A stretch of 64,000 nucleotides of DNA from contig NZ_CP102267.1 in the NCBI RefSeq assembly GCF_025148125.1, positions 1,243,501 to 1,307,500 on the forward strand. Direction: 5' to 3'. This document shows, one piece after another, positions 26,175-34,623 of the stretch. The position numbers and the translations under genes are program-made. The DNA is from Blautia wexlerae DSM 19850. Its GTDB lineage: Bacteria; Bacillota; Clostridia; Lachnospirales; Lachnospiraceae. The notes beneath the pieces were generated by a model. It worked only from the letters and a program-made list of their open reading frames with translations. It had not been told where the DNA came from and made no database searches. Positions within the stretch are counted from its first letter, which is position 1. Each line of letters starts with the position of its first letter.

Positions 26175-26657
26175 ATGCGTGTTGGAATGGGATATGATGT
26201 ACACAGACTGACCGAAGATAGAGATCTGATTCTGGGTGGTGTGAAGATAGACTGGGAAAAAGGTCTCCTGGGACATTCAGATGCAGATGTACTGATCCAT
26301 GCAGTTATGGATGCACTTCTGGGAGCTGCTGCACTGGGCGATATCGGAAAACATTTTCCGGATACAGACCCTGTATATAAAGGAATTTCCAGTATTCTGC
26401 TGCTGGAACATGTGACGAAGCTTTTGAGAGAGCACCATTATGAGATCGGAAATATAGATGCAACGATCATTGCACAGAAACCAAAGATGGCACCTCATAT
26501 TCCACAGATGAGAGCCAATATGGCAAAAGCAATGGGAATCAATGAGTCTCAGCTGAACATTAAGGCTACTACAGAGGAAAAACTGGGATTTACGGGAAGA
26601 GAAGAAGGAATTGCATCTCAGGCGATCTGTCTTCTTAATGAAAGAAAAGAGAGTTAA
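26175..26657 (+). CDS. ispF: 2-C-methyl-D-erythritol 2,4-cyclodiphosphate synthase
   Basis: IspF closes CDP-methylerythritol 2-phosphate into the cyclodiphosphate, step five of the MEP isoprenoid pathway. The 160-residue protein begins [12 protein letters not shown] with metal ligands Asp and His of DVH. It contains [20 protein letters not shown] and the [10 protein letters not shown] segment, and ends with the [17 protein letters not shown] motif. ATG 26175 is preferred since AGGAG lies eight bases upstream; ATG 26169 overlaps the previous stop but is only two bases from the ribosome site. Confidence 0.95.
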   Translation: MRVGMGYDVHRLTEDRDLILGGVKIDWEKGLLGHSDADVLIHAVMDALLGAAALGDIGKHFPDTDPVYKGISSILLLEHVTKLLREHHYEIGNIDATIIAQKPKMAPHIPQMRANMAKAMGINESQLNIKATTEEKLGFTGREEGIASQAICLLNERKES

Positions 26658-26684
26658 TGATAGAGAAAACTGGAGGAATAAAAC

Positions 26685-28094
26685 ATGAAACTTTTTAACA
26701 CACTGACACGTAGAAAAGAAGAATTCGTACCTCTTGAAGAGGGAAAAGTTCGTATGTATGTCTGCGGTCCGACTGTATACAACCTGATTCATATCGGAAA
26801 TGCACGTCCGATGATCATCTTCGATACCGTACGCCGATATATGGAATACAAAGGATATGAAGTAAACTATGTTTCCAATTTTACAGACGTAGATGACAAG
26901 ATCATCAAGAAAGCAATCGAAGAGGGCGTAAGCGCACAGGAAATTTCCGAGCGATATATTGCAGAGTGTAAGAAAGATATGGATGGCATGAATGTAAAAC
27001 CTGCCACAACCAATCCACAGGCAACACAGGAAATCGACGGAATGATCAGTATGATCCGGACTCTGGTTGATAAGGGATATGCTTATCCGGCAGCAGACGG
27101 TACTGTTTATTTCAGAGTTAAGAAGTTCAAAGAATATGGCAAACTTTCGCACAAGAACCTGGATGATCTGCAGTCCGGCTTCCGTTCTCTGCAGGTATCC
27201 GGTGAAGACCAGAAAGAAGATCCACTGGATTTTGTTCTCTGGAAACCGAAGAAAGAGGGAGAACCATCCTGGCCTTCACCATGGTGTGACGGACGTCCGG
27301 GATGGCATATTGAGTGTTCTGTTATGGCGAAAAAATATCTTGGTGATGAGATTGATATCCATGCAGGCGGAGAAGACCTGATCTTTCCTCACCATGAGAA
27401 CGAGATTGCACAGAGTGAATGCTGCAACGACAAAATCTTTGCAAAATACTGGATGCACAATGCATTCTTAAATATTGATAATAGAAAAATGTCCAAGTCT
27501 CTTGGAAACTTCCGTACTGTTCGTGAAATCAGTGAACAGTATGACCTGCAGGTGCTTCGTTTCTTCATGCTGAACGCACATTACAGAAGTCCGCTGAATT
27601 TCAGCGCAGATCTGATGGAAGCTGCAAAGAATGCATTAGAGCGTATCACAGATGCAGCAGCAAACTTAAAGGACAGAAAAGCAGCAGCACAGACAGAAAC
27701 TGCAACAGATGCAGAGAAAGAACTGCTTGCACAGGCACAGGAATTCGTAAAGAAATTTGAAGAAGCTATGGATGATGATTTCAACACAGCAGATGCACTG
27801 GCAGCAATTTTTGAACTGGTTAAATTTGCAAATACAAATGTATCAGAGGCAAGTTCCGCAGAATTTGCAGGAGCACTTCTTGACACAATGGTGAAATTAT
27901 GCGATGTACTTGGTCTGAAGGCTGTGAAAACAGAAGAAATCCTTGATAAAGAAATCGAAGACCTGATCGCAGAGCGTCAGGAAGCAAGAAAAGCAAAGAA
28001 TTTCGCAAGAGCAGATGAGATCAGAGATGAGCTTCTGGCTAAGGGAATCATCCTTAAGGATACCCGCGAGGGAGTAAAATGGAAGCGAGCTTGA
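26685..28094 (+). CDS. cysS: Cysteinyl-tRNA synthetase
   Basis: CysS charges tRNA-Cys with cysteine. The 469-residue class I enzyme has the HIGH-type motif HIGNARP (about residue 37) and KMSKSLGN near residue 267. Zinc ligands are expected at CGPTVYN, the Cys in WHIECSVM and HHENEIAQSE. The length is normal. ATG 26685 follows TGGAGG. Its last 16 bases overlap the next gene, mrnC, and the order cysS-mrnC-rlmB-sigH is typical of Clostridia. Confidence 0.97.
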   Translation: MKLFNTLTRRKEEFVPLEEGKVRMYVCGPTVYNLIHIGNARPMIIFDTVRRYMEYKGYEVNYVSNFTDVDDKIIKKAIEEGVSAQEISERYIAECKKDMDGMNVKPATTNPQATQEIDGMISMIRTLVDKGYAYPAADGTVYFRVKKFKEYGKLSHKNLDDLQSGFRSLQVSGEDQKEDPLDFVLWKPKKEGEPSWPSPWCDGRPGWHIECSVMAKKYLGDEIDIHAGGEDLIFPHHENEIAQSECCNDKIFAKYWMHNAFLNIDNRKMSKSLGNFRTVREISEQYDLQVLRFFMLNAHYRSPLNFSADLMEAAKNALERITDAAANLKDRKAAAQTETATDAEKELLAQAQEFVKKFEEAMDDDFNTADALAAIFELVKFANTNVSEASSAEFAGALLDTMVKLCDVLGLKAVKTEEILDKEIEDLIAERQEARKAKNFARADEIRDELLAKGIILKDTREGVKWKRA

Positions 28095-28558
28095 ATAATA
28101 TGAGTGAGACAAACGGGCTTAATGAAGAGAGTTTAAGTAGTTTGAAAGGTTTGCTTAATCAGGTATTTCATTTGGAGGATAAAGACTTACGAACCTATTC
28201 TCCGCTGACATTGGCGTATATCGGAGATGGCGTCTATGAACTGGTGATCCGCACGATCCTTGTAAAAAAAGGCAACTGTCCGGTAAACCAGCTTCACAGA
28301 AAAGCCAGCAGTCTGGTTAAGGCAGGAACTCAGTCTTCCATGATGGAAGTGATTGAGCCCATGCTTACAGAGGAGGAACACAGCGTTTACAGAAGAGGAA
28401 GGAATGCTCATTCTCCTACAATGGCCAAACATGCAACTATGGCAGACTACCGCAGGGCAACAGGGTTTGAAGCTCTGATGGGCTATTTATATTTAAAAGA
28501 TGATTTCAGCAGGATCATAGAACTGGTCCGTGCAGGGATCGGAGAGGATAAGATATGA
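28079..28558 (+). CDS. mrnC: Mini-ribonuclease III (23S rRNA maturation)
   Basis: Mini-III is an RNase III catalytic domain without a dsRNA-binding domain; it matures the ends of 23S rRNA. The 159-residue product has the family motifs SPLTLAYIGDGVYEL, the catalytic-region KRGRNA-like RRGRNAHSP, and YRRATGFEALMGYLYL near its end. ATG 28079 lies inside the end of cysS behind GAGGGAG. It overlaps rlmB by four bases (ATGA). Confidence 0.93.
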   Translation: MEASLNNMSETNGLNEESLSSLKGLLNQVFHLEDKDLRTYSPLTLAYIGDGVYELVIRTILVKKGNCPVNQLHRKASSLVKAGTQSSMMEVIEPMLTEEEHSVYRRGRNAHSPTMAKHATMADYRRATGFEALMGYLYLKDDFSRIIELVRAGIGEDKI

Positions 28559-29292
28559 GTGAACAGATAGAAGGACGCAATGCGGTTTTGGAAGCCTTTC
28601 GTTCCGGCAAATGTGTAGATAAGCTTTTTATCCTGGACGGATGCCAGGACGGACCGGTCCGCACTATTGCCAGAGAGGCAAGAAAAAAAGATACGATTAT
28701 TAACTATGTGGCAAAAGAACGTCTGGATCAGTTAAGCGAGACAGGCGCACATCAGGGCGTGATCGCTCAGGTGGCAGCCTATGAATATGCAAGTGTAGAA
28801 GATATTCTTGCGAAGGCAAAGGAAAAAGGAGAAGATCCCTTTATCTTTATCCTGGATAATATTGAGGATCCTCATAATCTTGGTGCGATCATCCGTACAG
28901 CAAACCTTGCAGGTGCACATGGGGTGATTATTCCCAAGAGAAGAGCAGTTGGACTGACTTCCACAGTTGCCAAGACTTCAGCAGGTGCATTAAACTATAC
29001 ACCTGTTGCAAAGGTTACCAATCTGGGACATACCATCGATGAACTGAAAGAACAGGGCATGTGGTTTGTATGTGCAGATATGGGCGGTGAAACCATGTAC
29101 AATCTTAACCTGACAGGTCCGATCGGCGTAGTGATCGGCAATGAAGGTGAAGGTGTAAGCAGACTGATCCGTGAGAAGTGTGATTTCGTGGCATCTATTC
29201 CTATGAAGGGTGACATTGATTCCCTCAATGCATCTGTGGCAGCCGGAGTACTTGGATATGAGATTGTACGTCAGAGACTGCAGAAGAAGTAA
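28555..29292 (+). CDS. rlmB: 23S rRNA 2'-O-ribose methyltransferase (RlmB/SpoU family)
   Basis: This SPOUT-class enzyme methylates a ribose in 23S rRNA using S-adenosylmethionine. The 245-residue protein starts with the substrate-binding motif IEGRNAVLEA. Its knot domain carries the three SPOUT motifs: DPHNLGAIIRTA, GVVIGNEGEGVS and IPMKGDIDSLNASVAAG. Length and order are normal. It follows mrnC by overlap, suggesting coupled translation. Confidence 0.94.
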   Translation: MSEQIEGRNAVLEAFRSGKCVDKLFILDGCQDGPVRTIAREARKKDTIINYVAKERLDQLSETGAHQGVIAQVAAYEYASVEDILAKAKEKGEDPFIFILDNIEDPHNLGAIIRTANLAGAHGVIIPKRRAVGLTSTVAKTSAGALNYTPVAKVTNLGHTIDELKEQGMWFVCADMGGETMYNLNLTGPIGVVIGNEGEGVSRLIREKCDFVASIPMKGDIDSLNASVAAGVLGYEIVRQRLQKK

Positions 29293-29410
29293 GTTTATCT
29301 CAGACTGCTTGAATTTTTGCAGCAGAAAATTATTCCACAATATTGTTATGCTATAAGAAGCCCTCTGGGCGAATGATAGAGATTTTCAGAAAAACGGAAG
29401 GGTTAAATTG

Positions 29411-30010
29411 ATGAAACAGTATGACGGAATTAAAGATGAAGAATTAATTTCCCGTTTCAAAAACGGGGAATCAGAAATCCTCGACTATCTGATGGAAAAA
29501 TACAAGAACATGGTCCGCAAGAAAGCAAGGACCATGTTCCTGATAGGCGGGGAGAACGATGACCTGATACAGGAAGGCATGATCGGACTGTTTAAGGCAG
29601 TCCGCGATTACCAGCCGGACAGGGATGCTGCATTCCAGACCTTTGCCAGTATATGTGTGGACAGACAGATCTACAACGCCATCCAGAGTTCCAACAGGCA
29701 GAAGCACCAGCCACTGAATTCCTATATTTCCCTCAGCGAACAGGATGGGGAAAATGAAGAACATCTTGGAGATAACTGGGGAGAGAACCCGGAGTCTATC
29801 ATTATTGACCAGGAGAATGTCCAGGATCTGGAGCAGGAGATAACAGCAACGTTAAGTCCAATGGAGAACCAGGTTCTTGAATATTATCTGGCAGGAAACG
29901 GATACGGAGAGATTGCCCGGATCATGGGAAAAACACCCAAGTCCATAGATAATGCATTACAGCGTATCCGAATCAAGATCAGAGAGCAGTTGGAGCAATA
30001 TCAAAAATAG
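29411..30010 (+). CDS. sigH: RNA polymerase sigma factor, SigH type
   Basis: SigH directs early sporulation and stationary-phase transcription in Firmicutes. The 199-residue protein has region 2 motifs (DDLIQEGMIGLFKAVRDY, then FQTFASICVDRQI) and region 4 (LSPMENQVLEYYLAGNGYGEIARIMGKTPKSIDNALQRIRIK). Position after rlmB is the conserved sigH location in this family. ATG 29411 is immediately after a TTG at 29408; either could be used. A short spacer after rlmB (about 115 bases) may hold its own promoter. Confidence 0.9.
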   Translation: MKQYDGIKDEELISRFKNGESEILDYLMEKYKNMVRKKARTMFLIGGENDDLIQEGMIGLFKAVRDYQPDRDAAFQTFASICVDRQIYNAIQSSNRQKHQPLNSYISLSEQDGENEEHLGDNWGENPESIIIDQENVQDLEQEITATLSPMENQVLEYYLAGNGYGEIARIMGKTPKSIDNALQRIRIKIREQLEQYQK

Positions 30011-30063
30011 AAAGATATCTGTATAAAACCCAAAAATAAAAATCAAAAAGTTAAAAATAGGGA

Positions 30064-30092
30064 TTGACAATACAAACAAGTTCTGGTAGTAT
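30064..30092 (+). promoter_or_regulatory. Promoter of the tRNA-Thr gene
   Basis: TTGACA at 30064-30069, 17-base spacer, TAGTAT at 30087-30092. Confidence 0.7.
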
Positions 30093-30123
30093 ATTTAAAT
30101 GTGAGCGGTAAATCCGACACAAT

Positions 30124-30195
30124 GCTGATGTGGCTCAGAGGTAGAGCACTTCCTTGGTAAGGAAGGGGTCACGGGTTCAATTCCCGTCATCAGCT
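30124..30195 (+). tRNA. tRNA-Thr (anticodon GGT)
   Basis: The 72-base gene folds as a cloverleaf: acceptor GCTGATG (30124-30130) with CATCAGC (30188-30194), D-arm GCTC/GAGC, anticodon arm CTTCC-TTGGTAA-GGAAG with anticodon GGT, and T-arm ACGGG-TTCAATT-CCCGT. The CCA end is not encoded. A T-run follows directly. Confidence 0.97.
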
Positions 30196-30314
30196 TTTTT
30201 TATTGCTTAAAAATAAAGGGTTTCTTGAACTTCAGTAACTCAAAAGTAATCAGAACAGAAGTTTTGATATACTTCTAAGAACTGTTTGTACTTCAAGAAT
30301 GACAAGAGATATGT

Positions 30315-30320
30315 TATACT
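30315..30320 (+). promoter_or_regulatory. Extended -10 promoter of the type I toxin mRNA
   Basis: TGTTATACT gives an extended -10 (TATACT at 30315-30320); the -35 (TTCAAG) is weak. The toxin mRNA would begin near 30327. Confidence 0.5.
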
Positions 30321-30369
30321 TACAGTGTTGTCCAACCGATACCCGGCAACGGGAGGAGGTGAAGTCTAT

Positions 30370-30459
30370 ATGGAGAATCTTGCTATTTCTTTTCTTGTCT
30401 CCTTTATGGCAAGCATAGCCGCCTATTATGTTTGCAAATGGTTAGACGGAGATAAGTAG
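30370..30459 (+). CDS. Fst/holin-like type I toxin peptide
   Basis: A 29-residue hydrophobic peptide (MENLAISFLV, a membrane helix, and the ending CKWLDGDK) follows a strong ribosome site GGAGGAGGTG by about nine bases. A single membrane helix followed by Lys-Trp-Leu-Asp is typical of Fst/Ldr-like type I toxins, which depolarise the membrane when overproduced. The gene is too short for ordinary gene finding. A second copy of its start region lies beyond a shared terminator, and a promoter on the opposite strand points back at it, as in the par loci of pAD1-type plasmids. Its RNA antitoxin would block translation. Confidence 0.72.
   Translation: MENLAISFLVSFMASIAAYYVCKWLDGDK
30379..30394 (+). 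repeat. Direct repeat a of the type I toxin-antitoxin locus
   Basis: CTTGCTATTTCTTTTC inside the toxin start region is identical to 30559-30574, 180 bases downstream. Such paired repeats allow the two RNAs of Fst/par systems to pair outside the terminator. Confidence 0.8.
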
Positions 30460-30505
30460 GGCAACACTAACCTGGCAGTTTCTTGTCTACCATAAAAAAT
30501 AAGAA

Positions 30506-30546
30506 GAAGCCCCCAGTATTCGCACTACTGAGGGCTTCATTCTTTT
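30506..30546. terminator. Bidirectional terminator shared by toxin and antitoxin RNAs
   Basis: GAAGCCC (30506-30512) and CAGTA pair with TACTG and GGGCTTC (ending 30538). The plus strand continues ATTCTTTTT and the minus strand CTTATTTTTTA, so both directions have T-rich tails. Confidence 0.82.
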
Positions 30547-30558
30547 TGTCTACATGGA

Positions 30559-30574
30559 CTTGCTATTTCTTTTC
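30559..30574 (+). repeat. Direct repeat b of the type I toxin-antitoxin locus
   Basis: This is an exact 16-base copy of 30379-30394, lying beyond the bidirectional terminator and inside the expected antitoxin RNA on the minus strand. Confidence 0.8.
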
Positions 30575-30584
30575 GCCTACTGGC

Positions 30585-30613
30585 ATTATAGCATATGCAG
30601 ATCAGGAAATCAA
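30585..30613 (-). promoter_or_regulatory. Minus-strand promoter of the antitoxin RNA
   Basis: On the minus strand, TTGATT (30613-30608), a 17-base spacer and TATAAT (30590-30585). The -10 is a full consensus match. Confidence 0.7.
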
Positions 30614-30652
30614 TATGCAAGTGATTCTGAAACATTCTGAAACAAATAAAAA

Positions 30653-30795
30653 GTTACTGTTCACACACCACTGTCCCGCGAGGTGTTTTGGCATGAATAT
30701 GCCAAAATCCCGAGACATACAAGCCAAAATTCCATTGCCGCAGGCAATCTGGAATGAATTTTGGCTACGTTACTGTGAACGGAGTGAACAGTAAC
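30653..30795 (+). repeat. Palindromic MITE-like element, copy A
   Basis: The 143-bp element has perfect 11-bp inverted ends, GTTACTGTTCA (30653-30663) and TGAACAGTAAC (30785-30795). It contains the core shared with element B, a second hairpin (AGCCAAAATTCC...GGAATGAATTTTGGCT), and a terminal hairpin (GTTACTGTGAAC...). No transposase is nearby, so it is non-autonomous if mobile. Confidence 0.75.
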
Positions 30796-30955
30796 GTCTG
30801 AGAAATATAAGGCCTGTCACTGTTGTGTAAACGGTTGACAGATGGAATTTCCAATGATAATATAAATTCATTCGACATAAAAAATATTCAGTTGTATTTT
30901 TTATATATAGATGTGTGAAAAAACAGTATAAAATACGACAACAGGAGGGAAAAAG

Positions 30956-32623
30956 ATGGAGAACGAAACAGTTTCCAAAAATTTTATTGAGAATATCATT
31001 GATAAAGATTTAGCAGAGGGTGTTTATGACACCGTGCATACGCGTTTCCCGCCGGAACCGAATGGATATCTTCATATCGGTCATGCGAAATCTATTCTTT
31101 TAAACTATGGTCTTGCACAGGAATATAACGGCAAGTTCAACATGCGTTTTGATGATACAAACCCGACCAAAGAAAAGAGTGAGTTTGTAGAATCCATCAA
31201 GGCAGATATCAAATGGCTTGGTGCAGACTGGGAAGACAGACTGTTTTTTGCATCTGACTATTTCGGACAGATGTATGAAGCTGCTGTAAAGCTGATCCAG
31301 AAAGGCAAAGCCTATGTATGTGACCTGACAGCAGATCAGATCCGTGAATATCGTGGAACTCTTACAGAGCCGGGTAAAGAAAGTCCATACAGAAACAGAA
31401 GCGTAGAAGAGAACCTGCAGCTTTTTGAAGAGATGAAAGAAGGCAAATATGCAGACGGAGAGAAAGTGCTTCGTGCCAAGATCGATATGGCATCTCCGAA
31501 CATGAATATGCGCGACCCGGTTATCTATCGTGTTGCTCATATGACTCACCACAGAACAGGTGATACATGGTGCATCTATCCAATGTATGATTTCGCCCAT
31601 CCCATCGAGGATGCGATTGAGGGAATCACACATTCCATCTGTACTCTGGAGTTTGAGGATCACAGACCACTGTATGACTGGGTTGTAAAAGAATTGGAAT
31701 ACCCACAGCCACCGAAGCAGATTGAGTTTGCAAAACTGTATCTGACAAATGTAGTTACAGGTAAACGTTATATCAAGAAATTGGTAGAGGAAGGCATCGT
31801 AGACGGATGGGATGATCCGCGTCTGGTTTCCATCGCAGCACTGCGCCGCCGTGGATTTACACCGGAATCTATCAAAATGTTTGTAGAACTCTGCGGTGTA
31901 TCCAAAGCAAACAGCTCTGTTGACTATGCAATGCTTGAATACTGCATCCGTGAGGATCTGAAACTGAAACGTCCACGTCTGATGGCTGTTCTTGATCCGA
32001 TCAAGCTTGTGATCGATAATTATCCGGAAGGCGAAGTAGAATATCTGGAAGCTCCGAATAATATGGAGAATGAAAAACTGGGAACCCGTAAAATACCGTT
32101 TGGCAGAGAAATCTATATTGAGAGAGAAGACTTCATGGTAGATCCGCCTAAGAAATATAAGAGAATGTTCCCGGGTACAGAGGTTCGTCTTATGAACGCA
32201 TATTTTGTAACCTGTACAGGATATGAAGCTGATGAAGATGGAACTGTACGTGTTGTACACTGTACTTATGATCCTGCAACAAAGGGTGGCAATGCGCCGG
32301 ATGGCAGAAAAGTAAAAGGAACCATTCACTGGGTAGAAGCAAGTCAGGCAGGAAAAGCAGAAATACGTCTCTATGAGAATATCGTAGACGAGGAGAAGGG
32401 TGTATACAACAAAGAAGATGGTTCTCTGAATGTAAATCCGAACTCTCTGACAAAAGTTACTGCATATGTAGAACCAGCACTTATGGAAGCAAAAGGCTAT
32501 GACAGCTTCCAGTTCGTAAGAACAGGATTTTTCTGTGCAGATATCCATGATTCTAAAAAGGGTGCACCGGTATTCAACCGTATCGTGTCTCTGAAGAGCT
32601 CATTTAAACTTCCGAAAGCATAA
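30956..32623 (+). CDS. glnS: Glutaminyl-tRNA synthetase
   Basis: GlnS charges tRNA-Gln directly with glutamine. The 555-residue class Ib enzyme has the HIGH-type motif [25 protein letters not shown], the GWDDPRL block and a normal-length anticodon-binding C-terminal part. The usual KMSKR/VMSKR position reads [12 protein letters not shown], keeping the Lys-Arg pair but losing the Met-Ser. ATG 30956 follows CAGGAGGG. It is a single transcript ended at 32653-32706. Many Clostridia carry a transferred glnS beside the GatCAB route. Confidence 0.95.
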   Translation: MENETVSKNFIENIIDKDLAEGVYDTVHTRFPPEPNGYLHIGHAKSILLNYGLAQEYNGKFNMRFDDTNPTKEKSEFVESIKADIKWLGADWEDRLFFASDYFGQMYEAAVKLIQKGKAYVCDLTADQIREYRGTLTEPGKESPYRNRSVEENLQLFEEMKEGKYADGEKVLRAKIDMASPNMNMRDPVIYRVAHMTHHRTGDTWCIYPMYDFAHPIEDAIEGITHSICTLEFEDHRPLYDWVVKELEYPQPPKQIEFAKLYLTNVVTGKRYIKKLVEEGIVDGWDDPRLVSIAALRRRGFTPESIKMFVELCGVSKANSSVDYAMLEYCIREDLKLKRPRLMAVLDPIKLVIDNYPEGEVEYLEAPNNMENEKLGTRKIPFGREIYIEREDFMVDPPKKYKRMFPGTEVRLMNAYFVTCTGYEADEDGTVRVVHCTYDPATKGGNAPDGRKVKGTIHWVEASQAGKAEIRLYENIVDEEKGVYNKEDGSLNVNPNSLTKVTAYVEPALMEAKGYDSFQFVRTGFFCADIHDSKKGAPVFNRIVSLKSSFKLPKA

Positions 32624-32652
32624 TGAGACTGAAATAGTAATATAATCAGAAT

Positions 32653-32706
32653 AAAAAGGGAATGTTGCTTTTACGATTGTATAATCGTGAAGTAACATTC
32701 CTTTTT
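32653..32706. terminator. Bidirectional terminator between convergent genes
   Basis: AAAAAGGGAATGTTGCTTTTACGAT pairs with a near-complement ending ACATTCCTTTTT (arms 32653-32678 and about 32684-32706). A-rich and T-rich flanks let it serve glnS and the minus-strand gene at 32733. Confidence 0.8.
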
Positions 32707-32708
32707 GG

Positions 32709-32733
32709 TTACGTTACTGTGAACGGTAACGTT
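32709..32733 (+). repeat. Solo end-hairpin of the MITE-like element
   Basis: TACGTTACTGTGAACGG is shared with the 3' hairpin of element A (about 30776-30782 onward) and is followed by GTAACG to close a small hairpin. It overlaps the stop codon of the minus-strand gene. Confidence 0.5.
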
Positions 32734-33146
32734 TATTCTTCAGATTCAGATGCAGCGTCCATAGTCTCTTCAAAATTCTCGGGTTCATCGGCATCTTCTT
32801 CCTCTTCTGCATCTTTAATCTCAACTTCAGCAGCTTTATCGGAAGACTTCTCAGAATCGTCTGTATCAGCAGCTTCTTCAGCTTCTTCGCTTTCGGTGTC
32901 ATCTGTTGCAGACTGCTCGCCTGTATGTTCCCAGGACTGGAAATCTTCGGCAGGTTCCTGATCTTCCTTAGCAGTTTCCTTTTCATCAGTCAGATCGAAA
33001 TCATCAAAGTCATCTTCAAAATCAAAATCCTCTTTACAGGATCCTTTTTTGGCAATAAGGGCAGCTACAGCACCGGCAGCTGCTGCTGTAAGGGCACCTA
33101 TTGCAACATATCCCCAGTATTTATTAATTTTAGCCATGATAATCAT
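32733..33146 (-). CDS. Single-helix membrane protein with long acidic tail
   Basis: A 137-residue protein has one N-terminal membrane helix (WGYVAIGALTAAAAGAVAAL) followed by a Lys-Lys-Gly-Ser-Cys turn and an Asp/Glu-rich tail of about 100 residues. I do not recognise the family. The orientation is likely an N-terminal anchor with an acidic tail. The start is uncertain between ATG 33146 (three bases from AAAGGAG) and ATG 33137 (twelve bases). A perfect hairpin (GTCAGGA/TCCTGAC) lies upstream at about 33186-33214. Confidence 0.6.
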   Translation of the reverse strand: MIIMAKINKYWGYVAIGALTAAAAGAVAALIAKKGSCKEDFDFEDDFDDFDLTDEKETAKEDQEPAEDFQSWEHTGEQSATDDTESEEAEEAADTDDSEKSSDKAAEVEIKDAEEEEDADEPENFEETMDAASESEE

Positions 33147-33357
33147 AAACTCCTTTCTGATATTCTCCTATTTTTGAAAGCGAGTCAGGATAAAAATATC
33201 TTTTACTCCTGACATTATTTTATTCAGCTATAGGTTATTGTTATTTTAATACTTTTCAGATAAAAAGAAAAGCGAAATTTTTATGGAAAGAGTTAATGAA
33301 AGCAGTTGCATACCCAAAAGATACAAGGTATACTATGACAGGAAAGAAGAGGTTATT

Positions 33358-33951
33358 ATGAGAAAAATTATTTTGGCGTCTGCTTCACCCAGACGAAAAG
33401 AACTGTTGGAACGGGCTGGCGTGGATTTTGAAGTACTGCCTGCATCAGGCGATGAGAACCGTATCTCAGACAATCCGGGAGAGGCAGTAAAACAGCTAGC
33501 TTCGGATAAAGCAGCTTCTGTTATCCGCACTATGAAAGATAGTGCCGACGGAACAATTGTGATCGGATCTGACACAGTGGTAGTGTTTGAGAATGTGATC
33601 CTTGGCAAACCTCATGATACAGAGGATGCAGTGAATACATTAAAGAAACTTCAGGCTGATACTCATCAGGTATATACAGGCGTTTCTGTATGGGAAAAGA
33701 AAGAAAAAGTCTGGACAGAACATACTTTTTATGAAAGTACAGATGTGACTTTTTATCCGGTTTCAGATGAGGAGATCAGAGAGTATGTTGCTACAGGAGA
33801 GCCTATGGATAAGGCCGGAAGCTATGGCATCCAGGGACTTTTCGGAATTTATGTAAAGGGGATCTGCGGAGATTACAATAATGTGGTAGGACTCCCGGTG
33901 GCCAGATTATTTTATGAAATGAAGAAATCAGGAATTGATTTAAGAGGATGA
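33358..33951 (+). CDS. maf: Maf-family nucleoside triphosphate pyrophosphatase
   Basis: Maf proteins hydrolyse non-canonical or excess dTTP/UTP to the monophosphates, protecting nucleic acids. The 197-residue protein begins with the Maf motif ILASASPRRKELL and has IGSDTVVVF and the DKAGSYGIQG segment. ATG 33358 follows GAAGAGG; an upstream in-frame ATG at 33283 would add 25 residues that do not match the family. It is followed by two HAD phosphatase genes in the same direction, which suggests a small operon. Confidence 0.92.
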   Translation: MRKIILASASPRRKELLERAGVDFEVLPASGDENRISDNPGEAVKQLASDKAASVIRTMKDSADGTIVIGSDTVVVFENVILGKPHDTEDAVNTLKKLQADTHQVYTGVSVWEKKEKVWTEHTFYESTDVTFYPVSDEEIREYVATGEPMDKAGSYGIQGLFGIYVKGICGDYNNVVGLPVARLFYEMKKSGIDLRG

Positions 33952-33957
33952 CAAAAG

Positions 33958-34623
33958 ATGATTAAAGCATGTATATTTGATTTGGATGGAACACTGGCTG
34001 ATACGCTGGATTCCATGGCTTATGTGACTAATATTATTATGGAAAAATTCGGGTTGAAAACACTTCCGGTGGATAATTTCAGATATTACAGCGGAGAAGG
34101 GGCAAATATGCTGATCCGCCGCGCACTTAAGGATGCGGGGGATCCGGAACTTGCGCATTATGATGAGGGACAGAAGCTTTACCGGGAAATGTTTGAAGCA
34201 GATCCGATGTATAAAGTAGTTCCCTATAAGGGAATGCCGGAAACCTTAAAGAAATTGAAGGAACATGGAATGAAGCTGGCAGTTTGTTCAAATAAACCTC
34301 ATCCTGCAGCTGTGAAAGTAATTGCGCAGCTTTTTGACGGGGAATTTGATATGGTAGTCGGTCAGAGTGAAGCAATCCGCAGGAAACCGGCACCTGATGG
34401 TCCGCTTATGGTTGCGGAGAAATTTGGTGTAAAACCGGAAGAATGTATGTATGTGGGAGATACAAGTACAGATATGAAGACCGGTAAAGCAGCAGGAATG
34501 TATACAGTAGGTGCGCTATGGGGCTTTCGTGACCGAAAAGAACTGAATGAGAATGGAGCAGATCTTGTCGCTGAGAAACCGACAGATCTGGTAAAGATTT
34601 GCGAGGAACATGGAAATGATTAA
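33958..34623 (+). CDS. HAD-family phosphatase (phosphoglycolate phosphatase-like)
   Basis: The 221-residue protein has the four HAD motifs: DLDGTLADT with the nucleophile Asp, VCSNKP (motif II), the Lys in RRKPAPDG, and VGDTSTDM with the acidic pair. The helical cap domain lies after the first motif as in subclass IA. It resembles Gph-type phosphatases, but the substrate cannot be told from sequence. ATG 33958 lies seven bases after the maf stop. The next HAD gene overlaps its end. Confidence 0.85.
   Translation: MIKACIFDLDGTLADTLDSMAYVTNIIMEKFGLKTLPVDNFRYYSGEGANMLIRRALKDAGDPELAHYDEGQKLYREMFEADPMYKVVPYKGMPETLKKLKEHGMKLAVCSNKPHPAAVKVIAQLFDGEFDMVVGQSEAIRRKPAPDGPLMVAEKFGVKPEECMYVGDTSTDMKTGKAAGMYTVGALWGFRDRKELNENGADLVAEKPTDLVKICEEHGND

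Larger units (their letters stand above)
30500..30578 (-). ncRNA. Antisense antitoxin RNA of the type I locus
   Basis: The minus-strand promoter (30585-30613) would start an RNA near 30578. It reads through the complement of direct repeat b and ends at the bidirectional hairpin with a T-rich tail (about 30490-30505 on the minus strand). An RNA of about 80 bases with a repeat complement and the shared terminator matches RNA II of par systems. It can pair with the toxin mRNA at the repeats and terminator. Confidence 0.65.

Noticed and set aside
30483..30794. Plus-strand open frame of 103 codons over the type I locus
   Set aside because: It runs across the bidirectional terminator and repeat element A and has no ribosome site; the 29-residue toxin and the RNAs explain the region better.
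31100..32548. Long minus-strand open frame (482 codons) opposite glnS
   Set aside because: It lies entirely antisense to a certain gene, has no ribosome site or recognisable motif, and is rich in Cys, Phe and Ile as expected for a shadow frame.
32733..33146. Plus-strand open frames over this interval as the real gene
   Set aside because: The minus-strand frame has a membrane helix, a ribosome site and a terminator in the right place; the plus frames are Ser-rich mirror translations of the acidic tail.
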